Below, in pieces: positions 11,384-23,641 of a DNA stretch of 64,000 nt; position 1 is the stretch's first letter, and each line of letters begins with the position of its first letter. The stretch covers positions 8,415,683 to 8,479,682 of the forward strand of contig CM063108.1 of the NCBI GenBank assembly GCA_031841125.1, written 5' to 3'. The translations under genes and the position numbers were made by a program. This DNA comes from Acanthococcus lagerstroemiae (taxonomy: Eukaryota; Arthropoda; Insecta; Hemiptera; Eriococcidae). The notes below the pieces were generated by a model. That model saw nothing but the letters and a program-made list of their open reading frames with translations, was not told where the DNA came from and did not search any database.

Positions 11384-12000
11384 CAGGGCCACATTAAGCA
11401 CTAGGTTAACAAGGCTGTAGCCTATGGCGCAAAATCTTGAGTAATTTTTAGGGGCGCAAAATTCTACTGCAAAAGAAGAAAACAGTAAGAAGAAAACAAA
11501 AAAGGAATGAGTTGGATAAAATCCTTTTAAAAACTGTTTGTAGTCAAGATAGATTAGAAGGGCCTAGCACTCTTAAATATTGAGTCGGAATTGGCCCGTT
11601 CATTAAATGTAGATGCTGTCATAGAAACTTTTAGCTCAAAGAAAGCCAGAAAGGCATTCTTGTAACTTACATTATATTTGATTTAGATGTTGTATTCCTA
11701 TTAAGAACTTGTTACCTACCTATACCTATTATTATATATCTACTTAGGTACTTCTTTTGTAGTGTCACATGTTTCAATGTGACTGCCACAATGATAAATT
11801 TCTTTCCATAAAATGATCGAATGAAGTGTAAACCTATTAATTCAAATATAGAGTTCGAAGTTACTTGAAAAATTGCTGTATCAATACACTGAAAATAATG
11901 TTAATTATTGAAAAAAGTATCGACCTGGTGCTGACAAAGTGGGGGGGGGGGCAGAAATAGCTGTGTACTCTAGAGCGCAGAAAAGGTTAATGCGGCTCTG
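11384..12000 (+). mobile_element. 617-bp hAT deletion derivative, perfect 8-bp TSD
   Basis: The duplication taagtgag stands at 11376-11383 and 12001-12008. Ends cagggccacattaagc and ggttaatgcggctctg match as inverted repeats at 13 of 16 positions. A remnant of the transposase C-terminus lies inside (11546-11665). A c11/g11 homopolymer pair sits near 11941. The element is a non-autonomous derivative that kept both ends and the 3' end of its gene. Confidence 0.88.
11546..11665 (+). pseudogene. hAT transposase C-terminal dimerization fragment
   Basis: Translation gives DRLEG, then after a one-base frameshift GLALLNIESELARSLNVDAV and IETFSSKKARKAFL followed by a stop. The L-LALLSIE-E-A--L and F--KKAR pattern is the end of hAT-family transposases (hATC dimerization region). 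Only the last 40 or so codons survive. It sits in the correct orientation inside the TIR-bounded element 11384-12000. Confidence 0.8.
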
Positions 12001-12064
12001 TAAGTGAGAATCAAGAAATAATATTGTATGGACGTGATGAATTAATACAGGAAACCCTTTCCTC

Positions 12065-12571
12065 CAGGGGTGGCAAGTTTTGATTTTCCCGTGTGTAGCA
12101 TGGTGCATAACTATTTTTTTTTTCAAAAGTTGACCAAGAAACTCTTACCTTCTCCCCAACCCTCCTGAAGAAAAATTTTCAACGTTTTAAGAATCAACCC
12201 TCTGCAGAAAGGCTTGTGCTTATGACTTTATTTATCGTAATAAAAAACATTTAAAACACCAAATTAATTATAATCAGATCAAAATATTTGGAAAATAATG
12301 AACACATTTTTGATTTTACGAATTACGATGGCGATTACTGATCATAAATTTAATAAAGCAGCGATTTTCTTGAGGTGAACATTTTTTTCCCTTTTTTTTC
12401 TCTGTAAAGTATGGTGCAAAATTAAAATTTTCTTGAGAATTTTCCTGAGTGGTGGAAAATTTTGAATTTTCAGAGTGTTGCAGATTTTTTTTTTCTAATT
12501 TTTCCGAGTGTAGCAAAAATGTTACCGTGTGTAGCACGTGCACGCCTGCTACACCCAACTTGCCACCCCTG
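12065..12571. mobile_element. 507-bp hAT MITE with gtgtagca subrepeats
   Basis: There is a perfect 15-bp TIR, caggggtggcaagtt (12065-12079) and aacttgccacccctg (12557-12571). Flanks ctttcctc (12057-12064) and ctttcttc (12572-12579) are an 8-bp TSD with one mismatch. Near both ends the word gtgtagca recurs. The same word marks the hAT fossil at 30931-32508, so the two are probably related. There is no coding capacity. Confidence 0.85.
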
Positions 12572-12579
12572 CTTTCTTC

Positions 12580-14295
12580 GCTCTCTTCACATGTTTGAAA
12601 TTTAAAAATAATTCGAAGACTTTTGTATAATATGGATTCTTCAAATACAAAAAAAGGTCAGGGAAAAATTTGTTGTGAGTCTGTACTCTGTAGACACCCT
12701 GATGTGCCATTAAAAATATCCCCTCCGGGGCCGTGTGTAATGATACTTTTAAGTTGGATTCGTATTACTTGCTCCTTTGAAAGTGGTCTATCTACTTTCC
12801 AGGCAAGCGAAGTTGGCCTTGTTGATTTTATGACGTGAATGATGACCATAAAAATAAATTATAGTAATAACTTGATGGAAGTTGAGGCGTGTTGTTTAAA
12901 AAATTCTTATTTAATCCAAGTTTGAGTTATTTACTAGAAGGTGCGGTTCGAAAGTACCTGTTTGAATTTCAGGGAGCTTTATTCTTAATCACCAATTGAC
13001 GAATGGTCGAAGATTCGAAATGATTAAAATCTTGGAGGTAAAACTGTTCCAGTATCCCGCAGTGTGATCCACGCTGTCGTAATCAGGCCAAGAAGATTAT
13101 ATTTTACATCAGACGTTGAGAAGATTTTGTATCTGTGAATGTTTGAGATCAGCCAGGGCCTTTCGAGTGTACGTTCAGATCCATGCGACTGTACCTGTCG
13201 GTGCTGATTGAAATTTTTCAGCTTGTCGCAGGCAGATATTCTATATAAATTGAAAAACTTGAGAACACGAATTGGAAAGTAAAACCATCGAACGAAATTC
13301 GTTGATTTTATTGCACAGCATTTGTAATCCACGTGCTCGAAATGGATCCCTGGGGAAGTGAAAAGTATTTATTTTTGTAGCCAGTCGTGTGGTGTGAGAT
13401 TCGTGTGCGGTTTGATGTTTCGCCTCCGTTTTCGTAGAAAAATGACGCATCTTATACGCGTTTGAAAATTTTCGTTCTTCCTTACCAAGTTAGATATGAA
13501 ATTTATTCTCCTAGACTTATTGCGTTTGCGTAGAACCCAAACAAGGTTTATGGGATTGTATAATAAAATGTGTGTCTACGCTGTTCGGGCATTCCACATT
13601 TGACGATCAATCGTCGCAGAGTGTTGTAAAATTGCTTTGTAAATTGATGTAACGTCTGCTGTAGACTGACGTGTTATAAACACGACTGCGATTCCTCTCC
13701 CGTTTCGTCGGATGCATAATGAAGGAAGAGAAGAAAAAAAAATTGACGCGTGTACCAACACATGTAACATTGGAAAGGTCACGGCTATAAATTTCAATCA
13801 CGACTTCGCGATATCGTTTCACAACAAGGCTTGAGATGAGCTCGAATTCAGATTCGAGACTGAAATTGGAAACTGTGTAATTCCCATCGGAAAAGCAGCC
13901 TTGATGTTCTGCGATTTCTTATTTAGATTTTGCTGAAATGACTTAATCCTGAAAGTGGATCAGCAAAATTTTGAACTAGTATGTTGACCAAAATATTGCG
14001 TATGATTTTCTGTAGATTGATCTTGATACGGACGAACACAGATTCATTGGGCTGGATTTCCGTTGCCAGTTCTGTAGCTATTCTGAAGTTTGGCCCCATT
14101 CTTCTGCTTTTATTGTGTTGTATTTGTCGTATGCAGTGGCAAGGATGTAGGGGGACTTGAAAGACTAAGCCCTTCGAGACCGTCTGAAGCTCGTCCTTCG
14201 GAGGACTTCGAATTTTCTAGAATTTCTCGAAATGTATCCAGAAAAAAAGTGATTTGGTCTATACGCTATACGCTTGTTGTCATATATGTATAGTA
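12580..14295. other. Low-repeat segment, no gene recognised
   Basis: I see no mobile element. CpG is locally enriched between about 13000 and 13850. Small frames on the minus strand (13024-13332, 13241-13450) have no recognisable product. Short exons or regulatory DNA cannot be excluded. Confidence 0.3.
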
Positions 14296-15460
14296 AAGTG
14301 CCAAATGTTGATCTACTTTTTTCAAATGGGCTCCTTCTGCCCCTGTCTATATCGGTATTGAACCCCGAGATTTTAATAATAAATTCCACCCTGCTACCTT
14401 CACTTTTCTCTGTTAAACTTTTTCAAAGTTCAGCCAGCCAGTGTTGACCCACAGGGATTTCAAAAAAAAGGTCAAAAACTCCTCTTTTTCTAATATTTTT
14501 ACTCTCAACTCAAGCCCTGGAATCCGCCCTTTCAAGAATTACCTCAGAGACGCGGGGAGGCTGTTAAAGCTGTCTTCGCCCTCTTCTCACCTTGTCGAAA
14601 AACCGGTCTTGGTCGGAATGTAGCGAGTTGCTACGAGGACTCGAACTCGGAACCTCCGGATTCGGAGACCAGCGCGCTATCCACTCGGCCAACCAGACCC
14701 CCCTCCCCCCCCCCCAAAACACCCTAATGGATTTCAATCTCAAACTCATTACATTCACTTACGCGCTGAAACATTTCATACATTTTGACCCGCTTAGTAA
14801 AATGTACACTAGTTTCCTTTCAAGACACTTTTTTTTTTTAATATCGAATGTTGATCTGTTCAACGTTCGATGCATGGACTAACATTTGACGCGTATCTCA
14901 AGTATGAAAATTTTTTGCCAAATATTGATCCTTTTTCAAACTCCGAAATCTTGAACTTTGACAACGGAAATATGAATTATGTATATCAATAAATATGAAT
15001 TATGTATTATAACACTGATAAGTCAGCTCGTAAAAACTGCAGATTTTTAAAAACATCGATTTGGATCATTTTTTAATTTTCTTTTTCAGTCGGATTCATG
15101 TGACTCGAAAGTAGTTAGTTCGATGTAAAAACTTCAAAATCTTCCAAAGGTACCTCATTTGAACTTATACATGTCGGAAAATGAATTCAGAGATTTGCCA
15201 TTTTCATATTTCCAGATTACTTTTTTCCTGAATTTGGAAATTGTTGAATTTTAGCACATTTTTCAACACAGGTGCTTTAACATTATCATGCAGTAACACA
15301 ACTCATGTTTTCACAGCCGAAACTATATTTATATAGAACGGTAGGTGAAAGCACACTCTGTTTATGATTCATTCACCACAAAAAGAAGTTATTAGCGTTC
15401 CAACGAAGATTTATTGAACTTTGAAAAAAAGATCATCGGATAGATCAACATTTGGCACTT
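14296..15460. mobile_element. 1.17-kb TIR element with perfect 20-bp inverted ends
   Basis: The 20-mer aagtgccaaatgttgatcta at 14296-14315 is repeated in exact inverted form at 15441-15460. Related sub-motifs (aatgttgatct, ccaaatattgatcc) recur inside near 14845 and 14920, suggesting end-derived internal subrepeats. No clear target duplication was found and no transposase is recognisable. A SINE (14478-14698) is nested inside. Confidence 0.75.
14478..14698 (-). mobile_element. tRNA-headed SINE, copy 3 (nested)
   Basis: This is a reverse copy with the complete head: ggccaaccagaccc, the anticodon-arm segment and cgaactcgg-like B-box complement on plus. The tail starts tctcaactcaagccctgg. A 12-C run follows the head. 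It interrupts the 14296-15460 element and is therefore younger. The target duplication is not clear. Confidence 0.85.
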
Positions 15461-15915
15461 CACCTTATGTCAGAATGAAGTAGAGGGCTTTGTTTCTGGC
15501 CATTTCGTGGCCAAACCCCCTACAGGTTTGTCATCTACAGGACCCGGATTTTTTTGGCAAAACCCTTTTTTCTTCTAGCCTAACCTATTCGGTCTATTGA
15601 GGTTTTCTGGACGAATCAGGAAATTCTGAAAACTAATGAGCTAACTTTAATACGCCCTTTTTTGGACTATTTTCCCTTAAAAATGACACTTTCGCCTAAA
15701 ATTGATGTTCCAGTTTTCGAAACTAATTAGTCAATTTTCAATTTTTTGAAAAAAATATATTAATTTCTAATTTTTTGAGAAAAAATTTTTAAAACCCATT
15801 TCACTTGGAAAAAAATTGAAAATTAACAACCTTATTATTTGTTGCAATAAAAGATTTTGATTTAATTTGGTGAGCATGTTGTGCATTGTTTGGGTGGTAT
15901 CAAAAATTATAAATC
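15461..15915. other. No feature recognised
   Basis: This is AT-rich single-copy-looking DNA with a small local inverted word around ggccatttcgtggcc (15496-15511). I see no gene. Confidence 0.4.
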
Positions 15916-15933
15916 AGGTTCAGTTTCCCACAA

Positions 15934-16148
15934 GGGGTCTGGTTGGCCGAGTGGATAGCGCTCTGGTCTCGGAATCCGGAGGTCTCGGGTTCGAGCTCGC
16001 GTAGCAACTTGCTACATTTCGACCTAGGCCTGGTTTTTGGCAAGAAGAGAAGAGGGCTAAGATACCCCTAACAGCCTCCCCGACGTCTCTGTGGTAATGT
16101 TCGAAAGGGCGGATTCCAGGGCTCGGATTGAGAGCAAAATTACAAAAG
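15934..16148 (+). mobile_element. tRNA-headed SINE, copy 4
   Basis: This is a forward copy with intact tggccgagtgg and ggttcgagctc box segments and the full body to ggctcggattgagagc. An 11-bp target duplication aggttcagttt stands at 15916-15926 and 16149-16159; a few bases separate the left copy from the head. It is structurally complete and close to copies 2 and 8. Confidence 0.9.
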
Positions 16149-16159
16149 AGGTTCAGTTT

Positions 16160-16971
16160 TCCGGGACCTTTAATTTGATACCCATAAAGCCATTAGTTTT
16201 ATTGAGACTTTTCGACATTATTTTACTTTTTTTGAGATTATTTCATCTTTATAGGGACTTTTTATGGGCTATTTAGGTCTTGTTAGAGACTTTTAATGCG
16301 GCCTTTTTTTAATCCGGTTACCTACTCTTACTTTTCGGTCTGTGCGTGTAAGTAAACACTCTAGAGAGCTGAGAAGATCTTTGATTTCGGTTTCATTTTC
16401 AGGTTTCTTGTGAGTCTTGTAAAGCTAATGCTTTGTTCAACGATTTGTTTGTTACGAAGAAAGACACCTGTAGTATCTGATAAACGTCATGAACTTAACG
16501 GATGTCCTTACTTTACTTAGTAATCACTGTTTCTAAAGTTGTATTTGTTTCTGGCTGCTAAACAGATGTACGTAAAAATGTTTATTCTGCTGGGCAATCT
16601 TTGTCTTCTACAGGTTTGTTAATGTGGTGGATTGACTTATCAGAAACGGGTGTCAAAGAACAAGCCTGATCTCTTATAGTCCGGTCAAATTACTGTTTGT
16701 ATTGAGAAAATACTGATCAACGGTTCCTCTGCGAATTATTGTGCAGTATAACTGAATGGACCGCATGAAACCCATCCCCAACCGTGTGCATTTTATGAGC
16801 CAGATTCTGCTTACAATTCCCTACAAAATGGTACCAAATACGTATGATGCTCCTAAATTAATGAGAACTGTCCCGGGGGTCACCAAGAAAGTATTATTTG
16901 CCTAAATAGTTCATAATTTTAAGATATTTACATCAGCGCGGGGAAAACAGAGACCCTACTTCCCCCCCCCC
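16160..16971. other. No feature recognised
   Basis: The first 150 bp repeat a loose gagactttt word. The remainder is AT-rich with no coding or repeat signal that I can name. Confidence 0.4.
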
Positions 16972-17112
16972 GCTACGTTCGTTACGGCAGTCTTAGCCCT
17001 CTTCCCTTCAGGCCGAAAAACCGGCCTAGGTCGAAAAATTGCTACGTGGGCTCGAACCTGGGACCTCCGGATTCTGGAGACTAACGCGCTATGCACTCGA
17101 CCAACTAGACCC
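16972..17112 (-). mobile_element. tRNA-headed SINE, copy 5 (tail truncated)
   Basis: The head and proximal body are present in reverse: ccggcctaggtcgaaa, gctcgaacctgggacctccgg, ccaactagacccc. The distal tail, which in other copies reads from cctggaatccgcc, is missing and replaced by a C-rich stretch (about 16962-16972). Confidence 0.8.
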
Positions 17113-18483
17113 CCTCCCCCTCCCTCCCTATCGGCACTCATTTTTATTCAGAATTTTTCTTGAAGGTAATGAATAGGTAGTACATTGGCGATTTAACAAA
17201 AAAAATTACTGAATTGAATGGCCTAGCTTTGATTTCTAAGGGGGTCTACCAGTTTTAAAATTCTAATCATACAATTCGAATATAATTGTTGCAAGTACTC
17301 AACTTTCACTTTCATTGTTCCAATTTTTTGAGATTAGTAATAGACGGTGATAATAAATTTTGTTTTTCCAATTTGATAAAAATTAACATTTTGCTCGGTA
17401 AACTTTCATTCAAAACTTCATCAATCTTGCAGAATTTTATGAAATTTTTCAAATTTTGGAATTGAATTTAGTTCATGACATCGTGACAGTTTCCTTGCGA
17501 CCTGTAGCATTAGATACTATTCCCCAAACATGAAACAAATTATTATTATCGCCTGTTGCCTACTTTGAAAATTGAATGCGGACTGCGAAAAGTGATAGTG
17601 CGCGTTTCAAAAATTGAATTAAAATTTTCTGATTCGAATTCTAAATAGAGGTACGCAATTTAGTGCGGTAAATCTTTGTCACCCTGTCGGTGTTCTGTCC
17701 AATATCACCGATTATTCTCAGGGAAAAAAATTTATTAATTGAAATTAGCGGTGAAAGTTCGCTATCTTTCAAAATTCGATGACTCGTAGCTCCTCCGATT
17801 TTCAGTAAGGACTAAAATGTTCGTAACATGTTCTGTTCCTCTCGCTGAGTACTCTCCTATCGGCTTGGCAGACTTCGCTAGAACATCCCGCATTTTATGG
17901 AGCGTCCTGAGGTTTCATCAAAATTTCAAAAATTATGGTTTCACTGCCCATCTCTAGAAAGTTGTGGTGGAACTTATTTTGCTCAGGAAGAGGACGGAAG
18001 AATAAATACAATTTAAAAAAGTATAAGGATTTATGAATTTTGGAGAAAAAAAATAGACTACTGAAAATTGTCCGCTCATTGCTCCTTTATCCCGCTCCCT
18101 ATCCTACCAAAATTTAAAGCATGGTTCTTGGCTCTGTTCCCCTCCCCCTCCTCTTCCTATATGTATTTGAGAAACTATACACCTGCCAAGTGGCTTATCT
18201 TAAATCCAAAGAATCGCAGCTGCAGAAGAGAGCTGGAAAGATGTTGGCATACATCTCCTCCCCTCCTCCTGGATGAAGGGTATTGTCTGTTTCTCAAACT
18301 TTCATCCTTTGTCTTGTTGCCTATTCTTGTTCTATTGCCTTTCTTCATGTTTTTTTCTGTATCTGCTTCACAACCTAGTACCCGTTTGCACGTCTGTCTG
18401 ATTGCCTATTAGTTGGTTTTATTTATTTATTTATCTTTTATTAAGTATTCATTTGCCAACCTGCCTGCTTGCATATTTGCATG
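17113..18483. other. Unclassified AT-rich DNA
   Basis: No gene is recognised. The segment 17230-17580 and the segment 62680-62900 share the order of several words (ttttaaaattctaat, acaattcg, ttttatgaaa), hinting at an old common repeat. A 114-codon frame at 18068-18412 is hydrophobic near its end and has no recognisable domain. Confidence 0.3.
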
Positions 18484-18491
18484 TCTGTCTG

Positions 18492-18779
18492 CATAGGCGC
18501 CGACTTATGGAAAATATGGGGGGGGGCAGAATCAGTCAGAGCCCGGTTTTTTCTTTGATTATTTTATTGAGACGCGTCTGATATTCCGGTATTATCGATT
18601 TTTTCTTATTCGTTTTCTCTTTTTTTCCTTTTTTGTTGAATTTAAACATTGATGGTAAAATTTTTTGTACTGTTTCCATTTTTGAGTTGAAATATGGGGG
18701 GGCGTCGCCCCTCTATAGTTTTTATTGGGGGGACGAAGCCCCCTCCCCCTCCAAAAAGTGTCAAGTCGGCGCCTATGTC
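18492..18779. mobile_element. 288-bp hAT-like MITE
   Basis: Inverted ends cataggcgccgactt (18492-18506) and aagtcggcgcctatg (18765-18779) are perfect over 15 bp. The 8-mer tctgtctg flanks both sides (18484-18491, 18780-18787). The neighbourhood is itself a loose tctg microsatellite, so the duplication is less certain than it looks. G-rich and C-rich blocks (ggggcgtcgcccc, ggacgaagcccc) lie inside. Confidence 0.75.
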
Positions 18780-18787
18780 TGTCTGTC

Positions 18788-20062
18788 TATTTGGATGGGA
18801 AAATTTTTCGAAATTAGGGTGAACAGTTTATTCAGCATTTTCAGTTGAAATACGCAATGTTGGTTCGGATGCTGGCATTACCCCCATCCCCTCTCCTAAT
18901 TGTTTTACTCTTATCTCAGTCTTTGATTTTGATCTGAAGTATTGACTTTTTTGGAAAATGGACAGTTTTTCTGTGGATATGGATGGAAGTACTATTCCAA
19001 TTAGGTTACGTAGCTTTATGGAGCCTTCTCCCTCCCGCCCCCTTCGATAGGTTTCTAATGACTGTACTCCACTATTCCTGATGATATAAGGCGCAGCGCC
19101 CAGCTCGTGTATTACCTTGTAGGCTAGAAATTTGATTATAGCTTCCCTTTTCAATGTTTCCCTGACTACTACTCCTCTTCCATTTCGCCCTCTCCTTAAC
19201 TTATTCCCCGATACCAGTCAGTGGTCGTCCGAAAAAAGTCGTAACTGCGAGAAACTAAACTTTCATATTTCCTTAATTTATCTGAAGACTAATATCTATT
19301 CACATCCCTTCGTCGAATTCCACCTCGAATTGGAAAATCTGGATTTCTCAGTTGCAACTGCTCAACTTGATCAGCCCTGACCAGTATGTTATCCAGTTTT
19401 CAGTGCGCTGTTATTACTCCGGTTGTATTTCAGTTCAACTGTGTACATATCAGTACTATCAGCTGTGTTCTTTTTGACCTTATTAGTGATAATAATTGAA
19501 ACGATAATGGTTTAATATCACGGTAACTAGATGGACTAATTAAAAAGAAGAAAAAAATTGGAGATCTCGATACGCTTCTGTTACATAAATTATCTCGCGT
19601 GGTCGCGTTTTATTTACGTCTTTGTCGGGCTGGCTCTCGCACAGTTTGAGGCTTGGTCACATCCTCGAAGGACGACTGGAATGGCGTTTTTCCTCGGTCT
19701 AGCTGTGCCGCCATGCGGCGGTTTTTTTTTTAAATTTTGTTTTATAGCTCTTCTAGAAGTCGTCATCGACGTGGAAAATGGAAGAACGCAAAATGAGAGG
19801 CGAAGGAGAGGAAGAAATTCCGAGAAAGAAAAATGACGGCGTCAGAAATTATAATGCGAGATTTAGACACTGCGATTTTGAAAAATAATACGAGCACGTG
19901 TTGAGAAGAATACACGAACTCGTGTTACGACTACACGCTTTGTACGATTTTTCATGTGCCGATTTTTAGCGAATTTATTCTCGTGTTGTGTCACGATTCG
20001 TAGATTGTGATTTGCATACGGATTGCTGGTGATTTGAAGTTGAGCATTTCATCGCTTATGTG
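18788..20062. other. Unclassified; CpG-containing patch at 19550-19960
   Basis: A minus frame at 18828-19154 (108 codons; KFLAYKVIHELGAAPYI near the start) looks more protein-like than chance, but I cannot name it. It may be a LINE fossil. From 19550 to 19960 CpG is more frequent and no repeat is seen. There is no supported gene. Confidence 0.25.
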
Positions 20063-21489
20063 CAGAGGTGATAAGCTGTTCGAAAAGGCTAAGGCTTAAG
20101 CCAAAACTTGATGACATGGACTGATGAGGCTTAGGAATAAAGTTGTAACAATGGAAGCCAGTGAATGGCTGGCTAACACGACTAATGCTTAAAGGGTAAA
20201 ATTCAAACAACTAATAGCTAAAAACTAAGGACTAATTCTTTAGCCTGAATGCGATAAACACAAAACCAAACGAGCAAAAACGGATCAGGTGCAGAAGATC
20301 AGATATTCAGAATTCAAGAATGACGAAACACCAACTGTGACAGAGCCGGATTGGCTTTTCATTAATGGATTCAGCGATTCACTAATGTTAACATCCTTCT
20401 TCAATGATGATAAGGTTATTAGTCTTACGGCCAGTTCGATGCAGCTCTCCATTTCTCCCTATCTTGTGCGAGTAGTGTCATTTCCAGATAACTCTCTAAC
20501 ACCCTAGATTATCTGTTGAGCATACTGGAATCTTTGTCGTCCTGCCCAATTCTTTCCTTCCACCCTTCCTTCTAGCAGCAGTGATATCATTCCTGGGTGC
20601 CTCAAGTTATACCCTATTTGTTTCTCTCTCCTCCTCTGCAGACAATTCCAAATGTCCATTTGACCCCCTACTCTGTTAAGTACTTCATTTCTTATCTTAT
20701 CCGTCCATTTGATACTAAGCATCCGCTTGTAGTACCACATCTTAAAATCTTCGATCCTTCTTCAGTTTTCCCATGGTCCAAGTTTTACATCCATACAAAG
20801 CTACACTCCAAACAGAAGTTTTCAAAATTTTTGATTTCCAGATTTGTTTTTGGTTTGTACAGATTACTTTTTCGATAAAATGCTAGTTTGGCTTCTGTTA
20901 TTCTGTTACTGATATCCCTTTTACTCCCTCCATCTTTTCTTTTACTCCGTAAATAGCAAAATTCGCTTACTTCCTCAAGCTATCATATGGTTACATTGAT
21001 TACATACCATTACTTGAGATACTTTTTTGTTTTCATACGATATTCTACCATCAAAATCTCCTCCATTCTGTTTAAGATAATTTCCAAATAATCAAGTACT
21101 TCTTTCAGCTAATAAGGCCATATCATCTGCAAACCTAAGCATCTTTACTCGCTCTCCATGTGTACTTACACCTATTTCAAATTCTTCTTTTATTTCTTTG
21201 ATAGCCCATAATATACGCAAATTAAATAATACTGGAGATATAAAACACCCCCTGCCTCTCACCTTTTTCTGTATTAGCCTCCCCTTTATCTCCTATTCTT
21301 AATGTAGCTTTCGGTCCTTCATATAAGTTTAAAATAACTTGCCTTTCTTTAAATTTTATTCTTATCATTTTCAGAATATTAAACATAAATTATTTATTTC
21401 ACTTAACTTTGCCAAAAGCTCTTCCAATATCAACGAATGCCATGTATGTATCCAGCCCTGTTTTGAGTCTCCCGTCGACAGTTGAAGAG

Positions 21490-22138
21490 CTGACTTCCAA
21501 AGTGCCCACAGTCCGAAACACAGAAGTTTGAGAAATCAAAAAAAAAAAAGAAAAATGTAACTAAGGTTCTGTTTTATTATTATGCTGTATCAGTGCTTTG
21601 AACACATATAACTCGCCTCCGAATAGAGATAGAAATTCACGGTGAACGCTGGACAGGGATGCGGAAGCCGAACGATACAGCTTCCGCTTCCGCCTTCTGG
21701 CCTCCAATTCTCATCTAGCTCCTCGCTTCTAGCTTCCAGCCTCAGTATATGAACTTCCAATTTTTTTGGCTTCCAGTTTCTAGCTTCCAGCTTCTTTTAC
21801 TTATTCTCACCATTTCACATTCACTAACCTTTTTTTCCTCTCTTTTTCTTCTACGTTTTTTTAGTTCAAAAAACAATTTTCATAAAATTGTAAGAAGCCG
21901 ATTGGAAGCTGGAAACCTTATAACTTCCTTTTCCGGCTTCCAGCTTTTAACTCATTCAGCTTCCAACTTCAGGCTTCTCAAAATTATCCTAAAACTGCAA
22001 AAACTTCCGCTTCTGACTTCCTGCTACCGGATTCTCCTCATCCCTAACGCTGGAATGTGTATTTTCTTCTTCTCCACCAGATAGTGCTAAAATCTGAATT
22101 GCGGTAATTTATTGGACCAAGCGCGTTTTGGAAGTCAG
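21490..22138. mobile_element. 649-bp TIR insertion with cttccagctt minisatellite
   Basis: Perfect 12-bp inverted ends ctgacttccaaa (21490-21501) and tttggaagtcag (22127-22138) bracket DNA absent from the other LINE-A copies. The interior (about 21660-22040) is a loose array of gcttccagcttc and its variants. No good target duplication is seen. Confidence 0.6.
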
Positions 22139-22386
22139 GTCCTCAATTAATCTGAGAACTAAACACTGTTTCTCTAGTATCTCTTTCAGAATCCACACTG
22201 ATCATCTCCTAGTTCTGCATCTATTTTATTTCAATTCTCCTATAAATTATCCTACTCGATATTTTTGACACGTGTGAAAGAAGACTGATTATTCCATAAT
22301 TTCCACACCTGCTCCTGCTTTTTTTTGATACAGTTACAATAGCACTCTTTTTAAAATATTCTGACATGCCCCCCTTATCATTGAAT

Positions 22387-22790
22387 CAGGGTGTCTAACA
22401 GTCATTCAAGTCATGTAACGTAATTTATTTTGGAAGAAGGTCATTGAAGTCATCCAAAGTCATATATTTTCAATCATGGTCATTTCAAAATTTAAAAATC
22501 AGCAAACTAGACCTTATAAGAGAGAACAAAGAATTTAGAATTGGAAAATTCTATTATAATGACAAGGGCACGCAATTTTTATGCGAATGCGTGTTTTTAT
22601 CTATGGCGTATATTCCATAAGTTTCAAAAGATCTTTACGAATCACAGAATTATCAGTCAAATGAGCAGCACTTCATTTTGGAAGAAGTATTTTCAACTTT
22701 AATTTATTATTTTAGCGCATTCAGAGCAAATAAAAAAAAAAAAAAAAAGTCATTTAAAGGTTTAAAGGTCACTTATTTTCAAAATTCTAT
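22387..22790. mobile_element. About 400-bp insertion starting cagggtgtcta in LINE-A copy 2
   Basis: The LINE alignment breaks at about 22386 and resumes near 22795. The left end cagggtgtctaacag and recurrent gtcat-aagtcat words resemble the MITE at 62320-62648. An A-run lies at 22729-22748. The expected inverted right end is missing, so the right boundary is approximate. Confidence 0.5.
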
Positions 22791-23423
22791 TTTAGCTGGT
22801 ATCACATCCACTCCTGGAGCTTTCCCTTTCTCTGAATTTCTCAATGCTTTGTCAAATTCACCTCTTTGAATTGAGTCTCTTCTCTCATCTTCCACATCAT
22901 TACCATATTGTATTTCTACATACTGTACTCACTTTTTCACATTTCTTATGTAGGCTCCCCTTCCTTATCTTTCTTCCTTCTTTCTCCTAACTCAATTTTT
23001 ACTTTTCTATATGCTAGGCCTATTTGTCTGTTATTAATAATTTCTTTTATCTTATCACTTTTTTCTTTCATCCATTCCTCCTCAGCCTTCTTACACTCTC
23101 TCTTTATTTCATTCCTTAACCTTTGATAAGCTAATCTACCTTCCCTATCTTTTGCATTCTTATATTTGCTTCGTTCATCTATTTTCCTGAGGATTTCCGC
23201 CGTCATCCGAGGTTTCTTTTCTTCTCTTTTAATTTCGCCTAGATTTTATTCTGCTGATTGTAATATTCCCTCCTTTATTTTACCCCATTCTTCGTCCACA
23301 CTTTTAATTTGCTGTGTTTTTTAGCCTCTAATCCTAATACAATATCCTCTTGATATTTCCCTCCAATATTAATCTGGCTGATCGTGACCGAAATTACTTG
23401 GCTCACGGCTTAAAGCTAAGGCC

Positions 23424-23641
23424 AATTCTCTTTTTCTAATTTACTCTCAACCCGAGCCTGGAATCCGCCCTTTCGAGCATTACTTCAGAGACGTCGGGGA
23501 GGCTGTTAGGTCTGTCTTAGCCCCCTTTCCTACTGGCCGAAAAGCCGGCCTAGGTCGAAATCTGGCAAGTTCGTACGTGGGCTCGAACCCAGAACCTCCG
23601 GATTCCGAGACTAACGTGCTGTCCACTCAGCCAAGCAGACT
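23424..23641 (-). mobile_element. tRNA-headed SINE, copy 6
   Basis: This is a reverse copy with complete head and tail (tctcaacccgagcctgg, then gctcgaacccagaacctccgg and ccaagcagac). The flanks taaggccaat and taaagccaat are a probable 10-bp target duplication with one mismatch. It sits in the right arm of the 20063-23670 element. Confidence 0.85.

Larger units (their letters stand above)
20404..23370 (-). mobile_element. LINE family A copy 2 (5' truncated, interrupted)
   Basis: This is a minus-strand LINE-A with its 3' end at about 20404 (gatgataagg, an ATC-type tail). The C-terminal segment includes MLSIKWTDKIRNEVLNRVGG and LLLEGRVEGKNWAGR. The RT motif-C region reads LRFADDMALL, so the catalytic ADD is kept here, but stops and frameshifts abound. 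Sequence homologous to the middle of ORF2 continues to about 23370, where the element is 5' truncated before the endonuclease. It is interrupted by 21490-22138 and 22387-22790. Confidence 0.8.

Noticed and set aside
17230..17580. A shared repeat between 17230-17580 and 62680-62900
   Set aside because: Only short AT-rich words agree in order; the likeness may be compositional, so I list it only as a hint in the feature text.
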